Shown one piece after another: positions 53,046-61,694 of a stretch of DNA of 64,000 nucleotides (its first letter is position 1; each line of letters opens with the position of its first letter). Origin of the DNA: Namhaeicola litoreus (GTDB lineage: Bacteria > Bacteroidota > Bacteroidia > Flavobacteriales > Flavobacteriaceae); NCBI RefSeq assembly GCF_042679565.1, contig NZ_JBHTMY010000002.1, positions 744,001-808,000 on the forward strand, in the 5' to 3' direction. The notes below the pieces were generated by a model. It did not search any database, was not told the origin of the DNA, and worked only from the letters and a program-made list of their open reading frames with translations. Made by a program: the position numbers and the translations under genes.

Positions 53046-53826
53046 GGTTTAAATGAAACTCGTCTCGGTCTTCTAAAAAAGAAAACCTTTTCCGAGTAGT
53101 GATGAGATGTTCTTTTTCTAAGGTAACTGATTTTATTCCTTCTACATTCTCTTCAAATGAAAGTAGAGTAGCTCCGAAAGCATCGTAGACAGCAGAGTGC
53201 CCGGTATAAATGAGATCATTATCATCAACACCAACCCTATTTAACCCAATCGTATAACACAAATTTTCAATACTGCGGGCTTTTAATAGCGTATCCCAGG
53301 CATTTATCCGTGCATTGGGCCAGTTGGCCACAAAGAGCAAAATATCGTAATCTGAGTCATTTCTAGCCCATACGGGGAAGCGCAGATCATAACAGATCAA
53401 TGGGAAAATTTTAAAGCCTTTGTATTCAAAAGTTATTCTTTTTCTCCCGGCTTCAAAAACAGTGTGCTCTCCGGCGTAAGAAAATAGATGTCGTTTATCG
53501 TAAAAAATCGTCTTACCATTAGGGAAAGCAACAACCAGCCTATTATAACATTTTTCATTTTCTTTAATTAATACAGATCCTATGACCACGGCATTTTTCT
53601 GCTCTGCTTTTTTGAGCATCCATTGTACGGTCGGTCCTTCCATGGTTTCTGCCAAATGATTGGCATTCATGCTAAATCCGGTACTGAATAACTCAGGCAA
53701 TAGAATCATATCCGTTTGCTCGCGTATAGAATCTATCTTTTGTTCAAAATGAATTCTATTTTCCTCTAACTTTTCCCAATATATATCGGTTTGAACAAGG
53801 GTTACTTTAAGGGTGCTATTATTCAT
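53038..53826 (-). CDS. Omega-amidase (nitrilase superfamily, Nit2/YafV type)
   Basis: The protein has 262 residues. The catalytic triad is E45 (LLPELFSTGF), K111 (YDKRHLF) and C145 (LICYDLRFP). Such enzymes hydrolyse the gamma-amide of alpha-ketoglutaramate or alpha-ketosuccinamate made by glutamine or asparagine transamination. The upstream aminotransferase, 3 bp away on the same strand, is the expected partner, and the pair is also known from methionine salvage. The start is the ATG at 53826; the 3' end overlaps convergent plsC by 8 bp. Confidence 0.85.
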   Translation of the reverse strand: MNNSTLKVTLVQTDIYWEKLEENRIHFEQKIDSIREQTDMILLPELFSTGFSMNANHLAETMEGPTVQWMLKKAEQKNAVVIGSVLIKENEKCYNRLVVAFPNGKTIFYDKRHLFSYAGEHTVFEAGRKRITFEYKGFKIFPLICYDLRFPVWARNDSDYDILLFVANWPNARINAWDTLLKARSIENLCYTIGLNRVGVDDNDLIYTGHSAVYDAFGATLLSFEENVEGIKSVTLEKEHLITTRKRFSFLEDRDEFHLNLN

Positions 53827-53829
53827 ATG

Positions 53830-54966
53830 TCATAATTTTCTGAGTATATCCGCTGCTTTTTCAAGCGTATCATTTTTCTTGGCAAAACAAAAGCGCAGCA
53901 GTTTAAGATCCTTTTTAGGCTTATAAAAAACAGAGATAGGAATGGAAGCAATTTTGTGATCAACTGTTAAATGCTCTGCATATTTTTCATCGTTCAGGTC
54001 TGTGAGTTCTGCATAGTTGAGCAATTGAAAATAAGTTCCTTTAGATGGAGTAAAGGTAAACCGGGAATCTTTGATTAAAGACAAAAATGTATCTCTCTTT
54101 TGTTGATAAAACTGGGGTACTGATAAATAATTACTTTCTTTTTTTAAAAACTCGGCTAAAGCCTTTTGTATGGGATGGTTTACACTAAAAACTACGAACT
54201 GATGGATTTTTCTAAATTCGTGCATTAGTCTCTCGGGAGAGGCACAATAACCCATTTTCCATCCTGTGTTGTGAAATGTTTTTCCGAATGAGCCCACCAC
54301 AAACGATCTGCTAGCCAAAGAAGGAAAACGGCTAACACTATGATGAATTTCGTTATCAAAAATAATATGTTCATAGACCTCATCACTCAAAATCAAAATA
54401 TTCGTTCCCTCAACAAATCCCTCTAATTTTTTCATGTCCCCCAGGCTCAAAATTGTACCCGTTGGATTATGTGGAGAATTAATTATAATCATTTTGGTTT
54501 TATTATTCTTAACAGCCTGGACTTCTTCCCAAGGAATAGAATAATCTGGCGCTTTTAGAGCTATTTCTCTAACGATTCCGCCCTGAGCTAAAATTGTTGG
54601 AGCATAACTGTCATAGGCAGGGGCAAAAACAATTACCTCATCACCAGAGAAAATAAAGGATGATAAAATGGTGTAAATGGCTTGCGTAGCGCCACAAGTT
54701 ACCGTAATCTCAGAGTCTGGATGATAATAATATTGATGAAGAAGTTCTATTTTTTGCGAAATAGCCTCTCTCAATTCTATCAAACCGGGCATGGGTGCAT
54801 ATTGATTATAGCCCTCTTTCATCGCCTTCGTTACCAAATTGATCAATTCGGGAGAAGAAGGAAAGTCGGGAAAGCCCTGAGAAAGATTTATGGCATTTTG
54901 TTCCGCTGCCAATTGACTCATTTTGGCAAAAATACTTGTAGGGATATCCGGAAGTTTACTGCGCAT
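53830..54966 (-). CDS. Methionine/glutamine-type aminotransferase (PLP, class I)
   Basis: The protein has 378 residues. Blocks are NLSQGFPDFPSSPEL, GYNQYAPMPG, TCGATQAIYTIL, NSPHNPTGTI (PLP-contacting Asn/Pro) and GSFGKTFHNTGWKMGY, whose first Lys forms the Schiff base. The best match in mind is methionine aminotransferase (YbdL/MtnE-like), related to kynurenine aminotransferase/glutamine transaminase K. Its omega-amidase neighbour removes the ketoglutaramate product. It is the middle gene of can-aminotransferase-omega-amidase on the minus strand, 21 bp after can. Confidence 0.85.
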   Translation of the reverse strand: MRSKLPDIPTSIFAKMSQLAAEQNAINLSQGFPDFPSSPELINLVTKAMKEGYNQYAPMPGLIELREAISQKIELLHQYYYHPDSEITVTCGATQAIYTILSSFIFSGDEVIVFAPAYDSYAPTILAQGGIVREIALKAPDYSIPWEEVQAVKNNKTKMIIINSPHNPTGTILSLGDMKKLEGFVEGTNILILSDEVYEHIIFDNEIHHSVSRFPSLASRSFVVGSFGKTFHNTGWKMGYCASPERLMHEFRKIHQFVVFSVNHPIQKALAEFLKKESNYLSVPQFYQQKRDTFLSLIKDSRFTFTPSKGTYFQLLNYAELTDLNDEKYAEHLTVDHKIASIPISVFYKPKKDLKLLRFCFAKKNDTLEKAADILRKL

Positions 54967-54987
54967 ATATGAAATCCAACCTCTGTA

Positions 54988-55626
54988 TTAGAAGTCTAAT
55001 TGATAGTTTTCAGACAATTCGTCGTCATCGGTAAAATTAATGCCAAGGTCTTGAATGATTCCATCATTTAGATCATATACCCAACCGTGTATAGCTAAGA
55101 ATTGACCTTTTCGCCATGCGTTTTGAACGATACTCGTTTTGGCTAAATCGTAAACTTGTTCTTTTACATTCAGCTCCACAAAACGATTAAATTTCTTTTG
55201 CTCATCCTTGATTGCGTCCAGATCTTTTTGATGAAATCGATACACATCCTTTAAATGTCTGATCCAGTTATCTATGATTCCATAAGAATGGTTACCCATC
55301 GCAGCTTTCACTCCTCCGCAACCGTAATGTCCGCAAACAATAATGTGCTTTACTTCTAAAACATTTACGGCATAATCCAATACAGAAAGCATATTCATAT
55401 CGGTATGAATGACCATATTTGCGATGTTACGGTGAACAAAAACTTCACCTGCTTGTGCACCTATAATCTCATTGGCAGGCACCCTTGAATCCGCACATCC
55501 GATCCATAGTAATGGTGGTTTTTGGCCTTCGGCTAGCCGTTTAAAAAATTCTGGATCGAGGTTTAATTTTTCTTGAACCCATTGTTTATTGTTGTCTAGC
55601 AAGGACTGGTAAAAATCTGTTGACAT
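54988..55626 (-). CDS. can: Beta-class carbonic anhydrase
   Basis: The protein has 212 residues. Zinc ligands are C44 (WIGCADSR), H100 and C103 (VCGHYGCGG), with the D46/R48 dyad typical of type II beta carbonic anhydrases. It interconverts CO2 and bicarbonate in the cytoplasm. The ATG at 55626 gives MSTDFYQSLL, the usual start; an in-frame ATG nine codons upstream is less likely. It heads a minus-strand run with the aminotransferase and omega-amidase genes, though the functional link is not obvious. Confidence 0.93.
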   Translation of the reverse strand: MSTDFYQSLLDNNKQWVQEKLNLDPEFFKRLAEGQKPPLLWIGCADSRVPANEIIGAQAGEVFVHRNIANMVIHTDMNMLSVLDYAVNVLEVKHIIVCGHYGCGGVKAAMGNHSYGIIDNWIRHLKDVYRFHQKDLDAIKDEQKKFNRFVELNVKEQVYDLAKTSIVQNAWRKGQFLAIHGWVYDLNDGIIQDLGINFTDDDELSENYQLDF

Positions 55627-55672
55627 CTCTTTTTTTTTATAAATATAAGGCAAAAAGCGTTGTATATGAAAA

Positions 55673-55702
55673 CAAAAAAACCGTTAAGAAAACTTAACGG
55701 TT
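55673..55702 (-). terminator. Intrinsic terminator after sdhB
   Basis: On the minus strand AACCGTTAAG pairs with CTTAACGGTT around a TTTT loop, followed by a T-run (seen as an A-run from 55674). It ends the sdhCAB transcript and separates it from can. Confidence 0.85.
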
Positions 55703-55723
55703 AGTTTTTTGATTTAAAGTTTT

Positions 55724-56464
55724 TTAGATGCTTGCCTTCAAATACTCTCTATTCATTCTGGCAATATTATCCAGAGAAATACCTTTCGGACATTCTACTT
55801 CACAGGCTCCAGTGTTGGTACAGTTACCAAAACCTTCTTCGTCCATTTGCCTAACCATATTTAAAACCCTGTCCGCTGCTTCAATCTTTCCTTGGGGGAG
55901 TAAGGCAAATTGAGAAACTTTTGCCGAAACAAATAACATGGCACTTGAGTTCTTACAAGACGCGACACAAGCTCCACAGCCGATGCAAGCTGCAGCATCC
56001 ATAGATAGGTCTGCATCTTTTTTAGGGATAGGAATAGCATTGGCATCTTGAGTATTTCCTGAAGTATTCACAGAAATATACCCTCCTGCTTGTTGTATTC
56101 TTTCAAAAGCTGTACGATCGACGATCAAATCTTTGATGACCGGAAAAGCTTTCGCTCTAAAAGGTTCAATATATATAGTATCACCATCGTTAAACATTCT
56201 CATATGCAACTGGCAGGTTGTTATGCCTCGATCAGGACCATGTGCTTCGCCGTTGATGTACATAGAGCAAGTGCCGCAAATGCCTTCTCTACAATCATGA
56301 TCAAAAGCAACGGGCTCTTCACCTTTCGCGACCAGGCTTTCATTGAGAATATCCATCATTTCTAAAAATGACATGTGGCCTTCTATATCGGAGATTTTAT
56401 AATCGACTAATTTACCTTTGTCTTGGGCATTTTTCTGTCTCCAAATTTTTAATGTAAGATTCAT
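55724..56464 (-). CDS. sdhB: Succinate dehydrogenase iron-sulfur subunit
   Basis: The protein has 246 residues. The 2Fe-2S site uses Cys in DCREGICGTCSMYI and the distal ITTC; the other clusters use CIGCGACVASC and CTNTGACEVECPKG. It passes electrons from SdhA FAD to the quinone site in SdhC. The ATG at 56464 (MNLTLKIWRQKN) gives the usual Bacteroidetes start; an in-frame ATG nine codons upstream is less likely. It is the last gene of sdhCAB and is followed by a terminator. Confidence 0.96.
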   Translation of the reverse strand: MNLTLKIWRQKNAQDKGKLVDYKISDIEGHMSFLEMMDILNESLVAKGEEPVAFDHDCREGICGTCSMYINGEAHGPDRGITTCQLHMRMFNDGDTIYIEPFRAKAFPVIKDLIVDRTAFERIQQAGGYISVNTSGNTQDANAIPIPKKDADLSMDAAACIGCGACVASCKNSSAMLFVSAKVSQFALLPQGKIEAADRVLNMVRQMDEEGFGNCTNTGACEVECPKGISLDNIARMNREYLKASI

Positions 56465-56501
56465 CTTTCCAAATAGTTTAAATTCAGACAATAAGTCTAA
56501 G

Positions 56502-58502
56502 TTATTTATAAGACCTTGTTTTTAATTCAATGTCTTTAAATTCGAGATTTTCTTTGTGTAAAATAGCTTCACTAGGTTTACCAGTATATTCCCATGCAGC
56601 AACATAAGCGTAATTCTTATCATCTCTTAGTGCTTCTCCCTCAGGGGTTTGATATTCTTCTCTAAAATGACCTCCACAAGATTCATTTCTTTCAAGGGCA
56701 TCTTTCGCAAATAACTCACCTAACTCTAAGAAATCAGCTACTCTTCCTGCTTTTTCAAGCTCAGGATTCAATTCATGAATACCTCCGGGAACTCTAACAT
56801 TTTTCCAAAAATCATCTCTGATCTCTTGAATTTCTTTAATGGCCTCTTTTAGTCCTTTTTCATTTCTCGCCATTCCAACTTTATCCCACATTATTTTACC
56901 TAGTTTTTTGTGGTAATAATCTACGGAGTGTGTTCCCTTATTATTTACAAAAAACTCTAATTGTTGCTTGGCTTCTTTTTCGGCCTGTTCAAATTCGGGC
57001 CCATCAGTTGGGATAGTTCCGGTTCTAATGTCCTTTGAAAGATAATCGCCTATGGTATAAGGTAAAACAAAATAACCATCGGCTAGACCTTGCATTAGGG
57101 CAGAAGCTCCTAAACGGTTTGCTCCGTGATCTGAGAAATTCGCCTCACCGATACAATACAATCCTTCTACGGTAGTCATTAAATTGTAATCTACCCACAC
57201 GCCTCCCATGGTATAATGCGTAGCTGGATAAATCATCATCGGTGTTTTGTATGGATTTTCATCGACAATTTTTTCATACATCTGAAATAAGTTTCCGTAC
57301 TTTTCTTCGATGATTTTTTCTCCTAACTCAGTGATTTTTTCTTTAGAGGCATTATCAATACCCTGAATTTTTGCCTGTGTTTTTCCATAGCGTTCTATCG
57401 CAGAGGCAAAATCGAGGTAAACAGCTTCTCCTGTTTTATTGACACCAAAACCTGCGTCACATCTTTCTTTTGCCGCTCTAGAGGCAACATCCCGAGGAAC
57501 AAGGTTACCAAAAGCAGGATATCTTCGCTCTAAGAAATAATCTCTGTCCTCTTCTTTCAACTGAGTGGGTTTTAATTTTCCCTCACGAATGGCTTTTGCA
57601 TCTTCTAATTTATTCGGTACCCAAATACGACCGTCATTACGCAAAGATTCTGACATCAAAGTTAATTTTGACTGGTAATCTCCACTTCTCGGTATACAAG
57701 TTGGGTGAATTTGAGTAAAGCAAGGATTGGCAAAAAACGCACCTTTTTTATGAATTTTCCATGCGGCAGTCACATTAGAACCCATAGCATTGGTAGATAA
57801 GAAATAGACATTGCCATAACCGCCTGTAGCAATAACAACAGCATGTGCAGAATGCCTTTCCAATTCTCCTGTCACTAAATCTCTGGCAATAATTCCTCTG
57901 GCTTTTCCGCCAATTTTCACAACATCCAACATTTCATGTCGGTTGTACATGGTAATTTTTCCACGAGCAATTTGTCGGTTCATGGCCGAATAGGCACCCA
58001 ACAATAATTGTTGCCCGGTTTGTCCCTTTGCGTAAAAAGTTCTCGAAACCAACACACCCCCAAAAGAACGGTTATCTAATAATCCGCCATAATCTCTCGC
58101 AAAAGGAACACCCTGAGCTACGCACTGGTCGATAATATTTGTCGAAACTTCAGCCAGTCTATAAACATTTGCTTCTCTCGAACGATAATCTCCTCCTTTA
58201 ACAGTATCATAAAATAAACGGTAATCAGAATCACCGTCTCCCATATAATTTTTTGAGGCATTAATTCCTCCCTGAGCGGCAATTGAATGCGCTCTTCTGG
58301 GCGAATCTTGGTAGGCAAAAGCTTTAACGTTGTATCCTAATTCTGCTAAAGTAGCAGCTGCCGAACCGCCTGCAAGACCTGTACCTACAACAATAATGTC
58401 AATATTTCGTTTGTTGGCCGGATTAACGAGGTCGATTTTGTTTTTATAATTTGTCCATTTGTCTTTAATAGGACCTTCTGGAACTTTAGAGTCTAATTTC
58501 AT
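56502..58502 (-). CDS. sdhA: Succinate dehydrogenase/fumarate reductase flavoprotein subunit
   Basis: The protein has 666 residues, the length of the Bacteroidetes/epsilon-type long SdhA. The N-terminus has the FAD motif VVGTGLAGGSAAATLAELG near 37-55 and HSIAAQGGINA near 77-87, whose His carries covalent FAD. TIHP-type and HRLGA-like active-site blocks appear as QIHPTCIP and DHGANRLGAS. It oxidises succinate to fumarate in the TCA cycle. It lies 9 bp after sdhC and 37 bp before sdhB. Confidence 0.96.
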   Translation of the reverse strand: MKLDSKVPEGPIKDKWTNYKNKIDLVNPANKRNIDIIVVGTGLAGGSAAATLAELGYNVKAFAYQDSPRRAHSIAAQGGINASKNYMGDGDSDYRLFYDTVKGGDYRSREANVYRLAEVSTNIIDQCVAQGVPFARDYGGLLDNRSFGGVLVSRTFYAKGQTGQQLLLGAYSAMNRQIARGKITMYNRHEMLDVVKIGGKARGIIARDLVTGELERHSAHAVVIATGGYGNVYFLSTNAMGSNVTAAWKIHKKGAFFANPCFTQIHPTCIPRSGDYQSKLTLMSESLRNDGRIWVPNKLEDAKAIREGKLKPTQLKEEDRDYFLERRYPAFGNLVPRDVASRAAKERCDAGFGVNKTGEAVYLDFASAIERYGKTQAKIQGIDNASKEKITELGEKIIEEKYGNLFQMYEKIVDENPYKTPMMIYPATHYTMGGVWVDYNLMTTVEGLYCIGEANFSDHGANRLGASALMQGLADGYFVLPYTIGDYLSKDIRTGTIPTDGPEFEQAEKEAKQQLEFFVNNKGTHSVDYYHKKLGKIMWDKVGMARNEKGLKEAIKEIQEIRDDFWKNVRVPGGIHELNPELEKAGRVADFLELGELFAKDALERNESCGGHFREEYQTPEGEALRDDKNYAYVAAWEYTGKPSEAILHKENLEFKDIELKTRSYK

Positions 58503-58511
58503 AACTGTTGT

Positions 58512-59147
58512 TTAATTAGCAAAATAAAAATAGATGGCGATGACTGAGAAGCCTAGTGCGATAAAATAGCTATAGGCCACACCTAGATTTTTAACACATT
58601 TCAAATATTTGGGAGATCTGGCACCAACACTTGTAAAAGATGATTGGAAACCATGACTTAAATGGATTCCCAACATAACAAATGAAATGACATAAAGCAC
58701 CACATATATTGGATTTTTAAAAAGTTGAGTAACTAATTCATAGTCATCAGGAACTTCTCCGAATTTGATTTCAACAAAGAAATCCTTAATGTGTAGAATC
58801 AAAAAAAGCAAGATAATAACGCCGGTAACAATCATGTTTCTAGATGCCCAACCCGCATTGGCTGCAGGATTGTTCTTTGCGTATTTGATTGGTCTTGAAG
58901 CCTTATTTTTCAATTCAAGTTTAATACCCATAATAATATGAATGATAAAACCTGCGGCCAATACATATTGCATAACCTGAATTAGTGGGTTATGACCCAT
59001 AAAGTGCGATGCTGCATTAAACGTTTCTTGTCCGGCAAAGAGCGTTAAGTTTACGCCCAAATGCACCAATAAGAAAATGATCAAGAACAAACCTGACAAA
59101 GACATCACGACTTTTCTGCCTAAAGATGAAGATAAAAATCCACTCAT
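58512..59147 (-). CDS. sdhC: Succinate dehydrogenase cytochrome b558 subunit
   Basis: The protein has 211 residues with five membrane helices. Heme-ligand His residues sit in LLVHLGVNL, ASHFMGHNP, FIIHIIMG, LILHIKDFF and LGIHLSHGF. This is the single-subunit cytochrome b558 of the Bacteroidetes-type enzyme, which does without a separate SdhD. The ATG at 59147 starts MSGFLSSSLGRKV; an upstream in-frame ATG lies within the promoter. The promoter is near consensus. Confidence 0.92.
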   Translation of the reverse strand: MSGFLSSSLGRKVVMSLSGLFLIIFLLVHLGVNLTLFAGQETFNAASHFMGHNPLIQVMQYVLAAGFIIHIIMGIKLELKNKASRPIKYAKNNPAANAGWASRNMIVTGVIILLFLILHIKDFFVEIKFGEVPDDYELVTQLFKNPIYVVLYVISFVMLGIHLSHGFQSSFTSVGARSPKYLKCVKNLGVAYSYFIALGFSVIAIYFYFAN

Positions 59148-59170
59148 TTTTGTTATAAATTTTGAAAGTA

Positions 59171-59201
59171 CAAATATAAAATTTGATTTATGGATTATCA
59201 A
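59171..59201 (-). promoter_or_regulatory. Promoter of sdhCAB
   Basis: On the minus strand TTG, a 20-bp spacer and TATATTTG match the Bacteroidetes promoter consensus with ideal spacing. The sdhC ATG is 23 bp downstream of the -7 element. This is the best promoter in the window. Confidence 0.75.
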
Positions 59202-59338
59202 CAATTAGAAAATTTAAAATCGAACGCCTGTTAATTTAGATTCGTTTTAAATAAGGCTATTTTTTTGCCATTCTTGCGCAACTTTAAAAGATTTTTGACA
59301 TTGAGGAGATTTGTATATTTACAAGCTAAATTGAGTTC

Positions 59339-59908
59339 ATGACCGAACAAAAAACACATGAATTGAACCCAGAGAAATGGGTACAATTACATTCTGATTT
59401 TCTTTTTCAATATGCAGTTGCGAGAGTTAGTAATCACGATATGGCCAAAGATTTGGTGCAAGAAACCTTTTTTTCTGGCTTAAAAGGATTGGAAGGCTTT
59501 CGAGGTCAGGCTTCAGAGCGCACATGGTTGATTTCCATTTTAAAACGAAAAATCATCGATTACTACAGAAAAATAAATTCAGATAAAGGAAAAAGAGAAA
59601 TCAATATGAGCTTTTTTGAGGAGGGTGAAAATCAGGGTGGCTGGATCGAAGCATTGGCACCAAAATCTTGGGATAACTTTGCTGATAAAGACATTGAAAA
59701 TACTGAATTGGGAAAAGTGCTTAACGATTGTATCCAGAGGTTGCCGGAAAAATACAAAATTGTTTTTTTATTAAAAACGGAAAGTCAATATGAATCTGAA
59801 GATATTTGTAATGAACTGGGCATCAGTGCGTCAAACCTATGGGTAATCATACATCGCGCTCGAGTACAGCTCAGAAAATGTATAGAAACGAATTGGTTTA
59901 ATAAATAA
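59339..59908 (+). CDS. ECF-type RNA polymerase sigma factor
   Basis: The protein has 189 residues. Region 2 shows MAKDLVQETFFSGLKG and ASERTWLISILKRKIIDYYRK; region 4 shows LPEKYKIVFLLK, EDICNELGISASNLWVIIHRARVQLRKC. This is a group 4 (ECF) sigma factor of the sort that TIGRFAM groups with Bacteroidetes members acting beside a small zinc-binding anti-sigma protein. The gene next to it, 10 bp downstream, encodes such a protein. The target promoter cannot be read from the sequence. It is divergent from sdhC. Confidence 0.88.
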   Translation: MTEQKTHELNPEKWVQLHSDFLFQYAVARVSNHDMAKDLVQETFFSGLKGLEGFRGQASERTWLISILKRKIIDYYRKINSDKGKREINMSFFEEGENQGGWIEALAPKSWDNFADKDIENTELGKVLNDCIQRLPEKYKIVFLLKTESQYESEDICNELGISASNLWVIIHRARVQLRKCIETNWFNK

Positions 59909-59918
59909 ATGGTTAGAA

Positions 59919-60194
59919 ATGTTTAAAAGATTTATTATTTCCTGCAATGAGGCAACAACCATTTGTGATAAAAACCAGTACGGAGAGGCCACAATTTTTG
60001 AGAAAATTAAATTGAGTTTGCACATTTTTGTTTGTGCTTATTGTAAAAAGTATACCGAGCAAAATTCTTTAATGACACATTTTTTTAATTCATATTTAGA
60101 AAATCCATGTAAAGGCAATCATTTAGAAGAATCAGAAAAAGCTGAATTAGAAAAAACCCTGTTAGATGAAATTAAAAAGTCACAAAAAAAGTAG
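59919..60194 (+). CDS. Small zinc-type anti-sigma factor
   Basis: The protein has 91 residues. SCNEATTICDK at the start and LSLHIFVCAYCKKY further on give the HxxxCxxC pattern of zinc-binding anti-sigma (ZAS) proteins. A charged helical tail follows, without a membrane helix, so it acts in the cytoplasm. The upstream ECF sigma factor, 10 bp away, is the expected partner. ZAS proteins often sense redox or metal through these Cys; this role is inferred. Confidence 0.75.
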   Translation: MFKRFIISCNEATTICDKNQYGEATIFEKIKLSLHIFVCAYCKKYTEQNSLMTHFFNSYLENPCKGNHLEESEKAELEKTLLDEIKKSQKK

Positions 60195-60232
60195 GAATAC
60201 TTCAATTTAAAATAACCGACGAACATTTTCAC

Positions 60233-60240
60233 TATTTTTG
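60233..60240 (+). promoter_or_regulatory. Bacteroidetes -7 element upstream of cls
   Basis: TATTTTTG is a perfect TAnnTTTG, 17 bp before the ATG at 60258. No -33 TTG at normal spacing. Confidence 0.45.
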
Positions 60241-60257
60241 ATCAATGAGTCAATTTT

Positions 60258-61685
60258 ATGGACGAATTTCTGAGCATGAATAGTGTATTCATCATTTTTT
60301 ATTACCTGGCAGTTAGTGTTCTTGTGGTTGTCATCATTTTAGAACATCGAAATCCGGGGAAAGCTTTTGCCTACATTTTCTTGCTCCTTCTATTCCCTGT
60401 AATTGGTTTAATACTGTACTTCATCTTCGGCTTTCATTACCAGAAAAAAGTACTCTATAAGCGACTTCGAAATTATCACAACGACTTTCTAAAAACCATC
60501 GATGCAAAGAGAAAGTTTCCGAAAAAGGAATTTGAGGGTACACTGGAAAAACTCTCAGAACTTTTTTACAACATAGACCGAGTGCAATTTTCTGAAAAGA
60601 ATGAAGTGCAAATTTTATTTAACGGAGAAAAAAAATTTCCAGTTGTCTTGGAAGAAATTGAAAAAGCGAAAGAATTTATTTACCTAGATTATTATATCAT
60701 AAATGATGACAATATTGGAAATGATATTTTTGATTTACTCTTGAAAAAATCAAAAGAAGGATTAAAAGTAAAGGTCTTGTACGATGATGTTGGGAGCTCT
60801 ATAAAGAGAAAGAGAAAAACAGAATTGAGGTCTGCCGGAATCGAAATACACGCTTATATGCCTGTTCTGTTCAGTCAATTTGCACACAAAGCAAACTATA
60901 GAAATCACAGAAAAATAATTATTATCGACGGATTTACCGGGTTTTTAGGCGGAATAAACATTTCGGACGTATATATAAATTCGGATGCAAACAAGCTTTT
61001 TTGGAGGGATACGCATGTAATGATAAAAGGGGAAGCAACAATTGAATTGCAATTTTTGTTTATCAATGATTGGTTTTATGCGACAGGGAAAAAGGTAAGC
61101 CCGGTGTTGGATATTAATTTTTCTGCAATAAAACAAAAAACCTACGCTTGTGTTTTAGGAAGTGAGTACGGATCTAATTTTGAAACCATTATGGAGGCTT
61201 TTGTAGGTCTGATCAGCCTGGCAAAAAAAGAAATAGTTATCAACACACCTTACTTTGTTCCGCCAGTTACGATTCTTCAGTTGTTAAAAATTAAGGCAAA
61301 ATGCGGTATAAAAATTAAGTTATTGGTTCCAAGAAAACCCGATATCAAAACTGCTTTTTACGCTTCATATTCTTATATTTTGGAACTTATAGAAAGTGGA
61401 GTGGAGGTTTATGCCTATACCAAAGGAATGATGCATGCCAAAACCATGGTTATAGACAAGAAAATTTGTACCATTGGAACATCTAATTTTGATCACAGAA
61501 GTTTTAGTTTGAATTCTGAAGTGAATGCTTTTTTTATTGACGAAGACCTATGTATTGAGCTTCTCCAACAATTTGAAGAGGATGTAAAAAATGCATATCT
61601 TATTGATTTGAAATCATTAAAAAACAGGCCCTGGTATAAAAAAGGAATAAGCGCAGCCGCCAGACTTTTAGCGCCAATTTTGTAA
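60258..61685 (+). CDS. cls: Cardiolipin synthase
   Basis: The protein has 475 residues. Two N-terminal membrane helices (about 8-26 and 33-55) are followed by two phospholipase-D HKD motifs, HRKIIIIDG near 217 and HAKTMVIDK near 393. The order fits bacterial Cls, which joins two phosphatidylglycerol molecules to make cardiolipin and glycerol at the inner membrane. The gene follows the ECF sigma/anti-sigma pair by 63 bp and has its own promoter element. Its stop codon overlaps the -7 element of the next gene. Confidence 0.9.
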   Translation: MDEFLSMNSVFIIFYYLAVSVLVVVIILEHRNPGKAFAYIFLLLLFPVIGLILYFIFGFHYQKKVLYKRLRNYHNDFLKTIDAKRKFPKKEFEGTLEKLSELFYNIDRVQFSEKNEVQILFNGEKKFPVVLEEIEKAKEFIYLDYYIINDDNIGNDIFDLLLKKSKEGLKVKVLYDDVGSSIKRKRKTELRSAGIEIHAYMPVLFSQFAHKANYRNHRKIIIIDGFTGFLGGINISDVYINSDANKLFWRDTHVMIKGEATIELQFLFINDWFYATGKKVSPVLDINFSAIKQKTYACVLGSEYGSNFETIMEAFVGLISLAKKEIVINTPYFVPPVTILQLLKIKAKCGIKIKLLVPRKPDIKTAFYASYSYILELIESGVEVYAYTKGMMHAKTMVIDKKICTIGTSNFDHRSFSLNSEVNAFFIDEDLCIELLQQFEEDVKNAYLIDLKSLKNRPWYKKGISAAARLLAPIL

Positions 61686-61690
61686 TTTTG
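61683..61690 (+). promoter_or_regulatory. Bacteroidetes -7 element overlapping the cls stop
   Basis: TAATTTTG is a perfect TAnnTTTG; its TAA is the cls stop codon. The next ATG is 4 bp downstream, so a transcript from here would be leaderless or nearly so. Confidence 0.35.
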
Positions 61691-61694
61691 TCAA

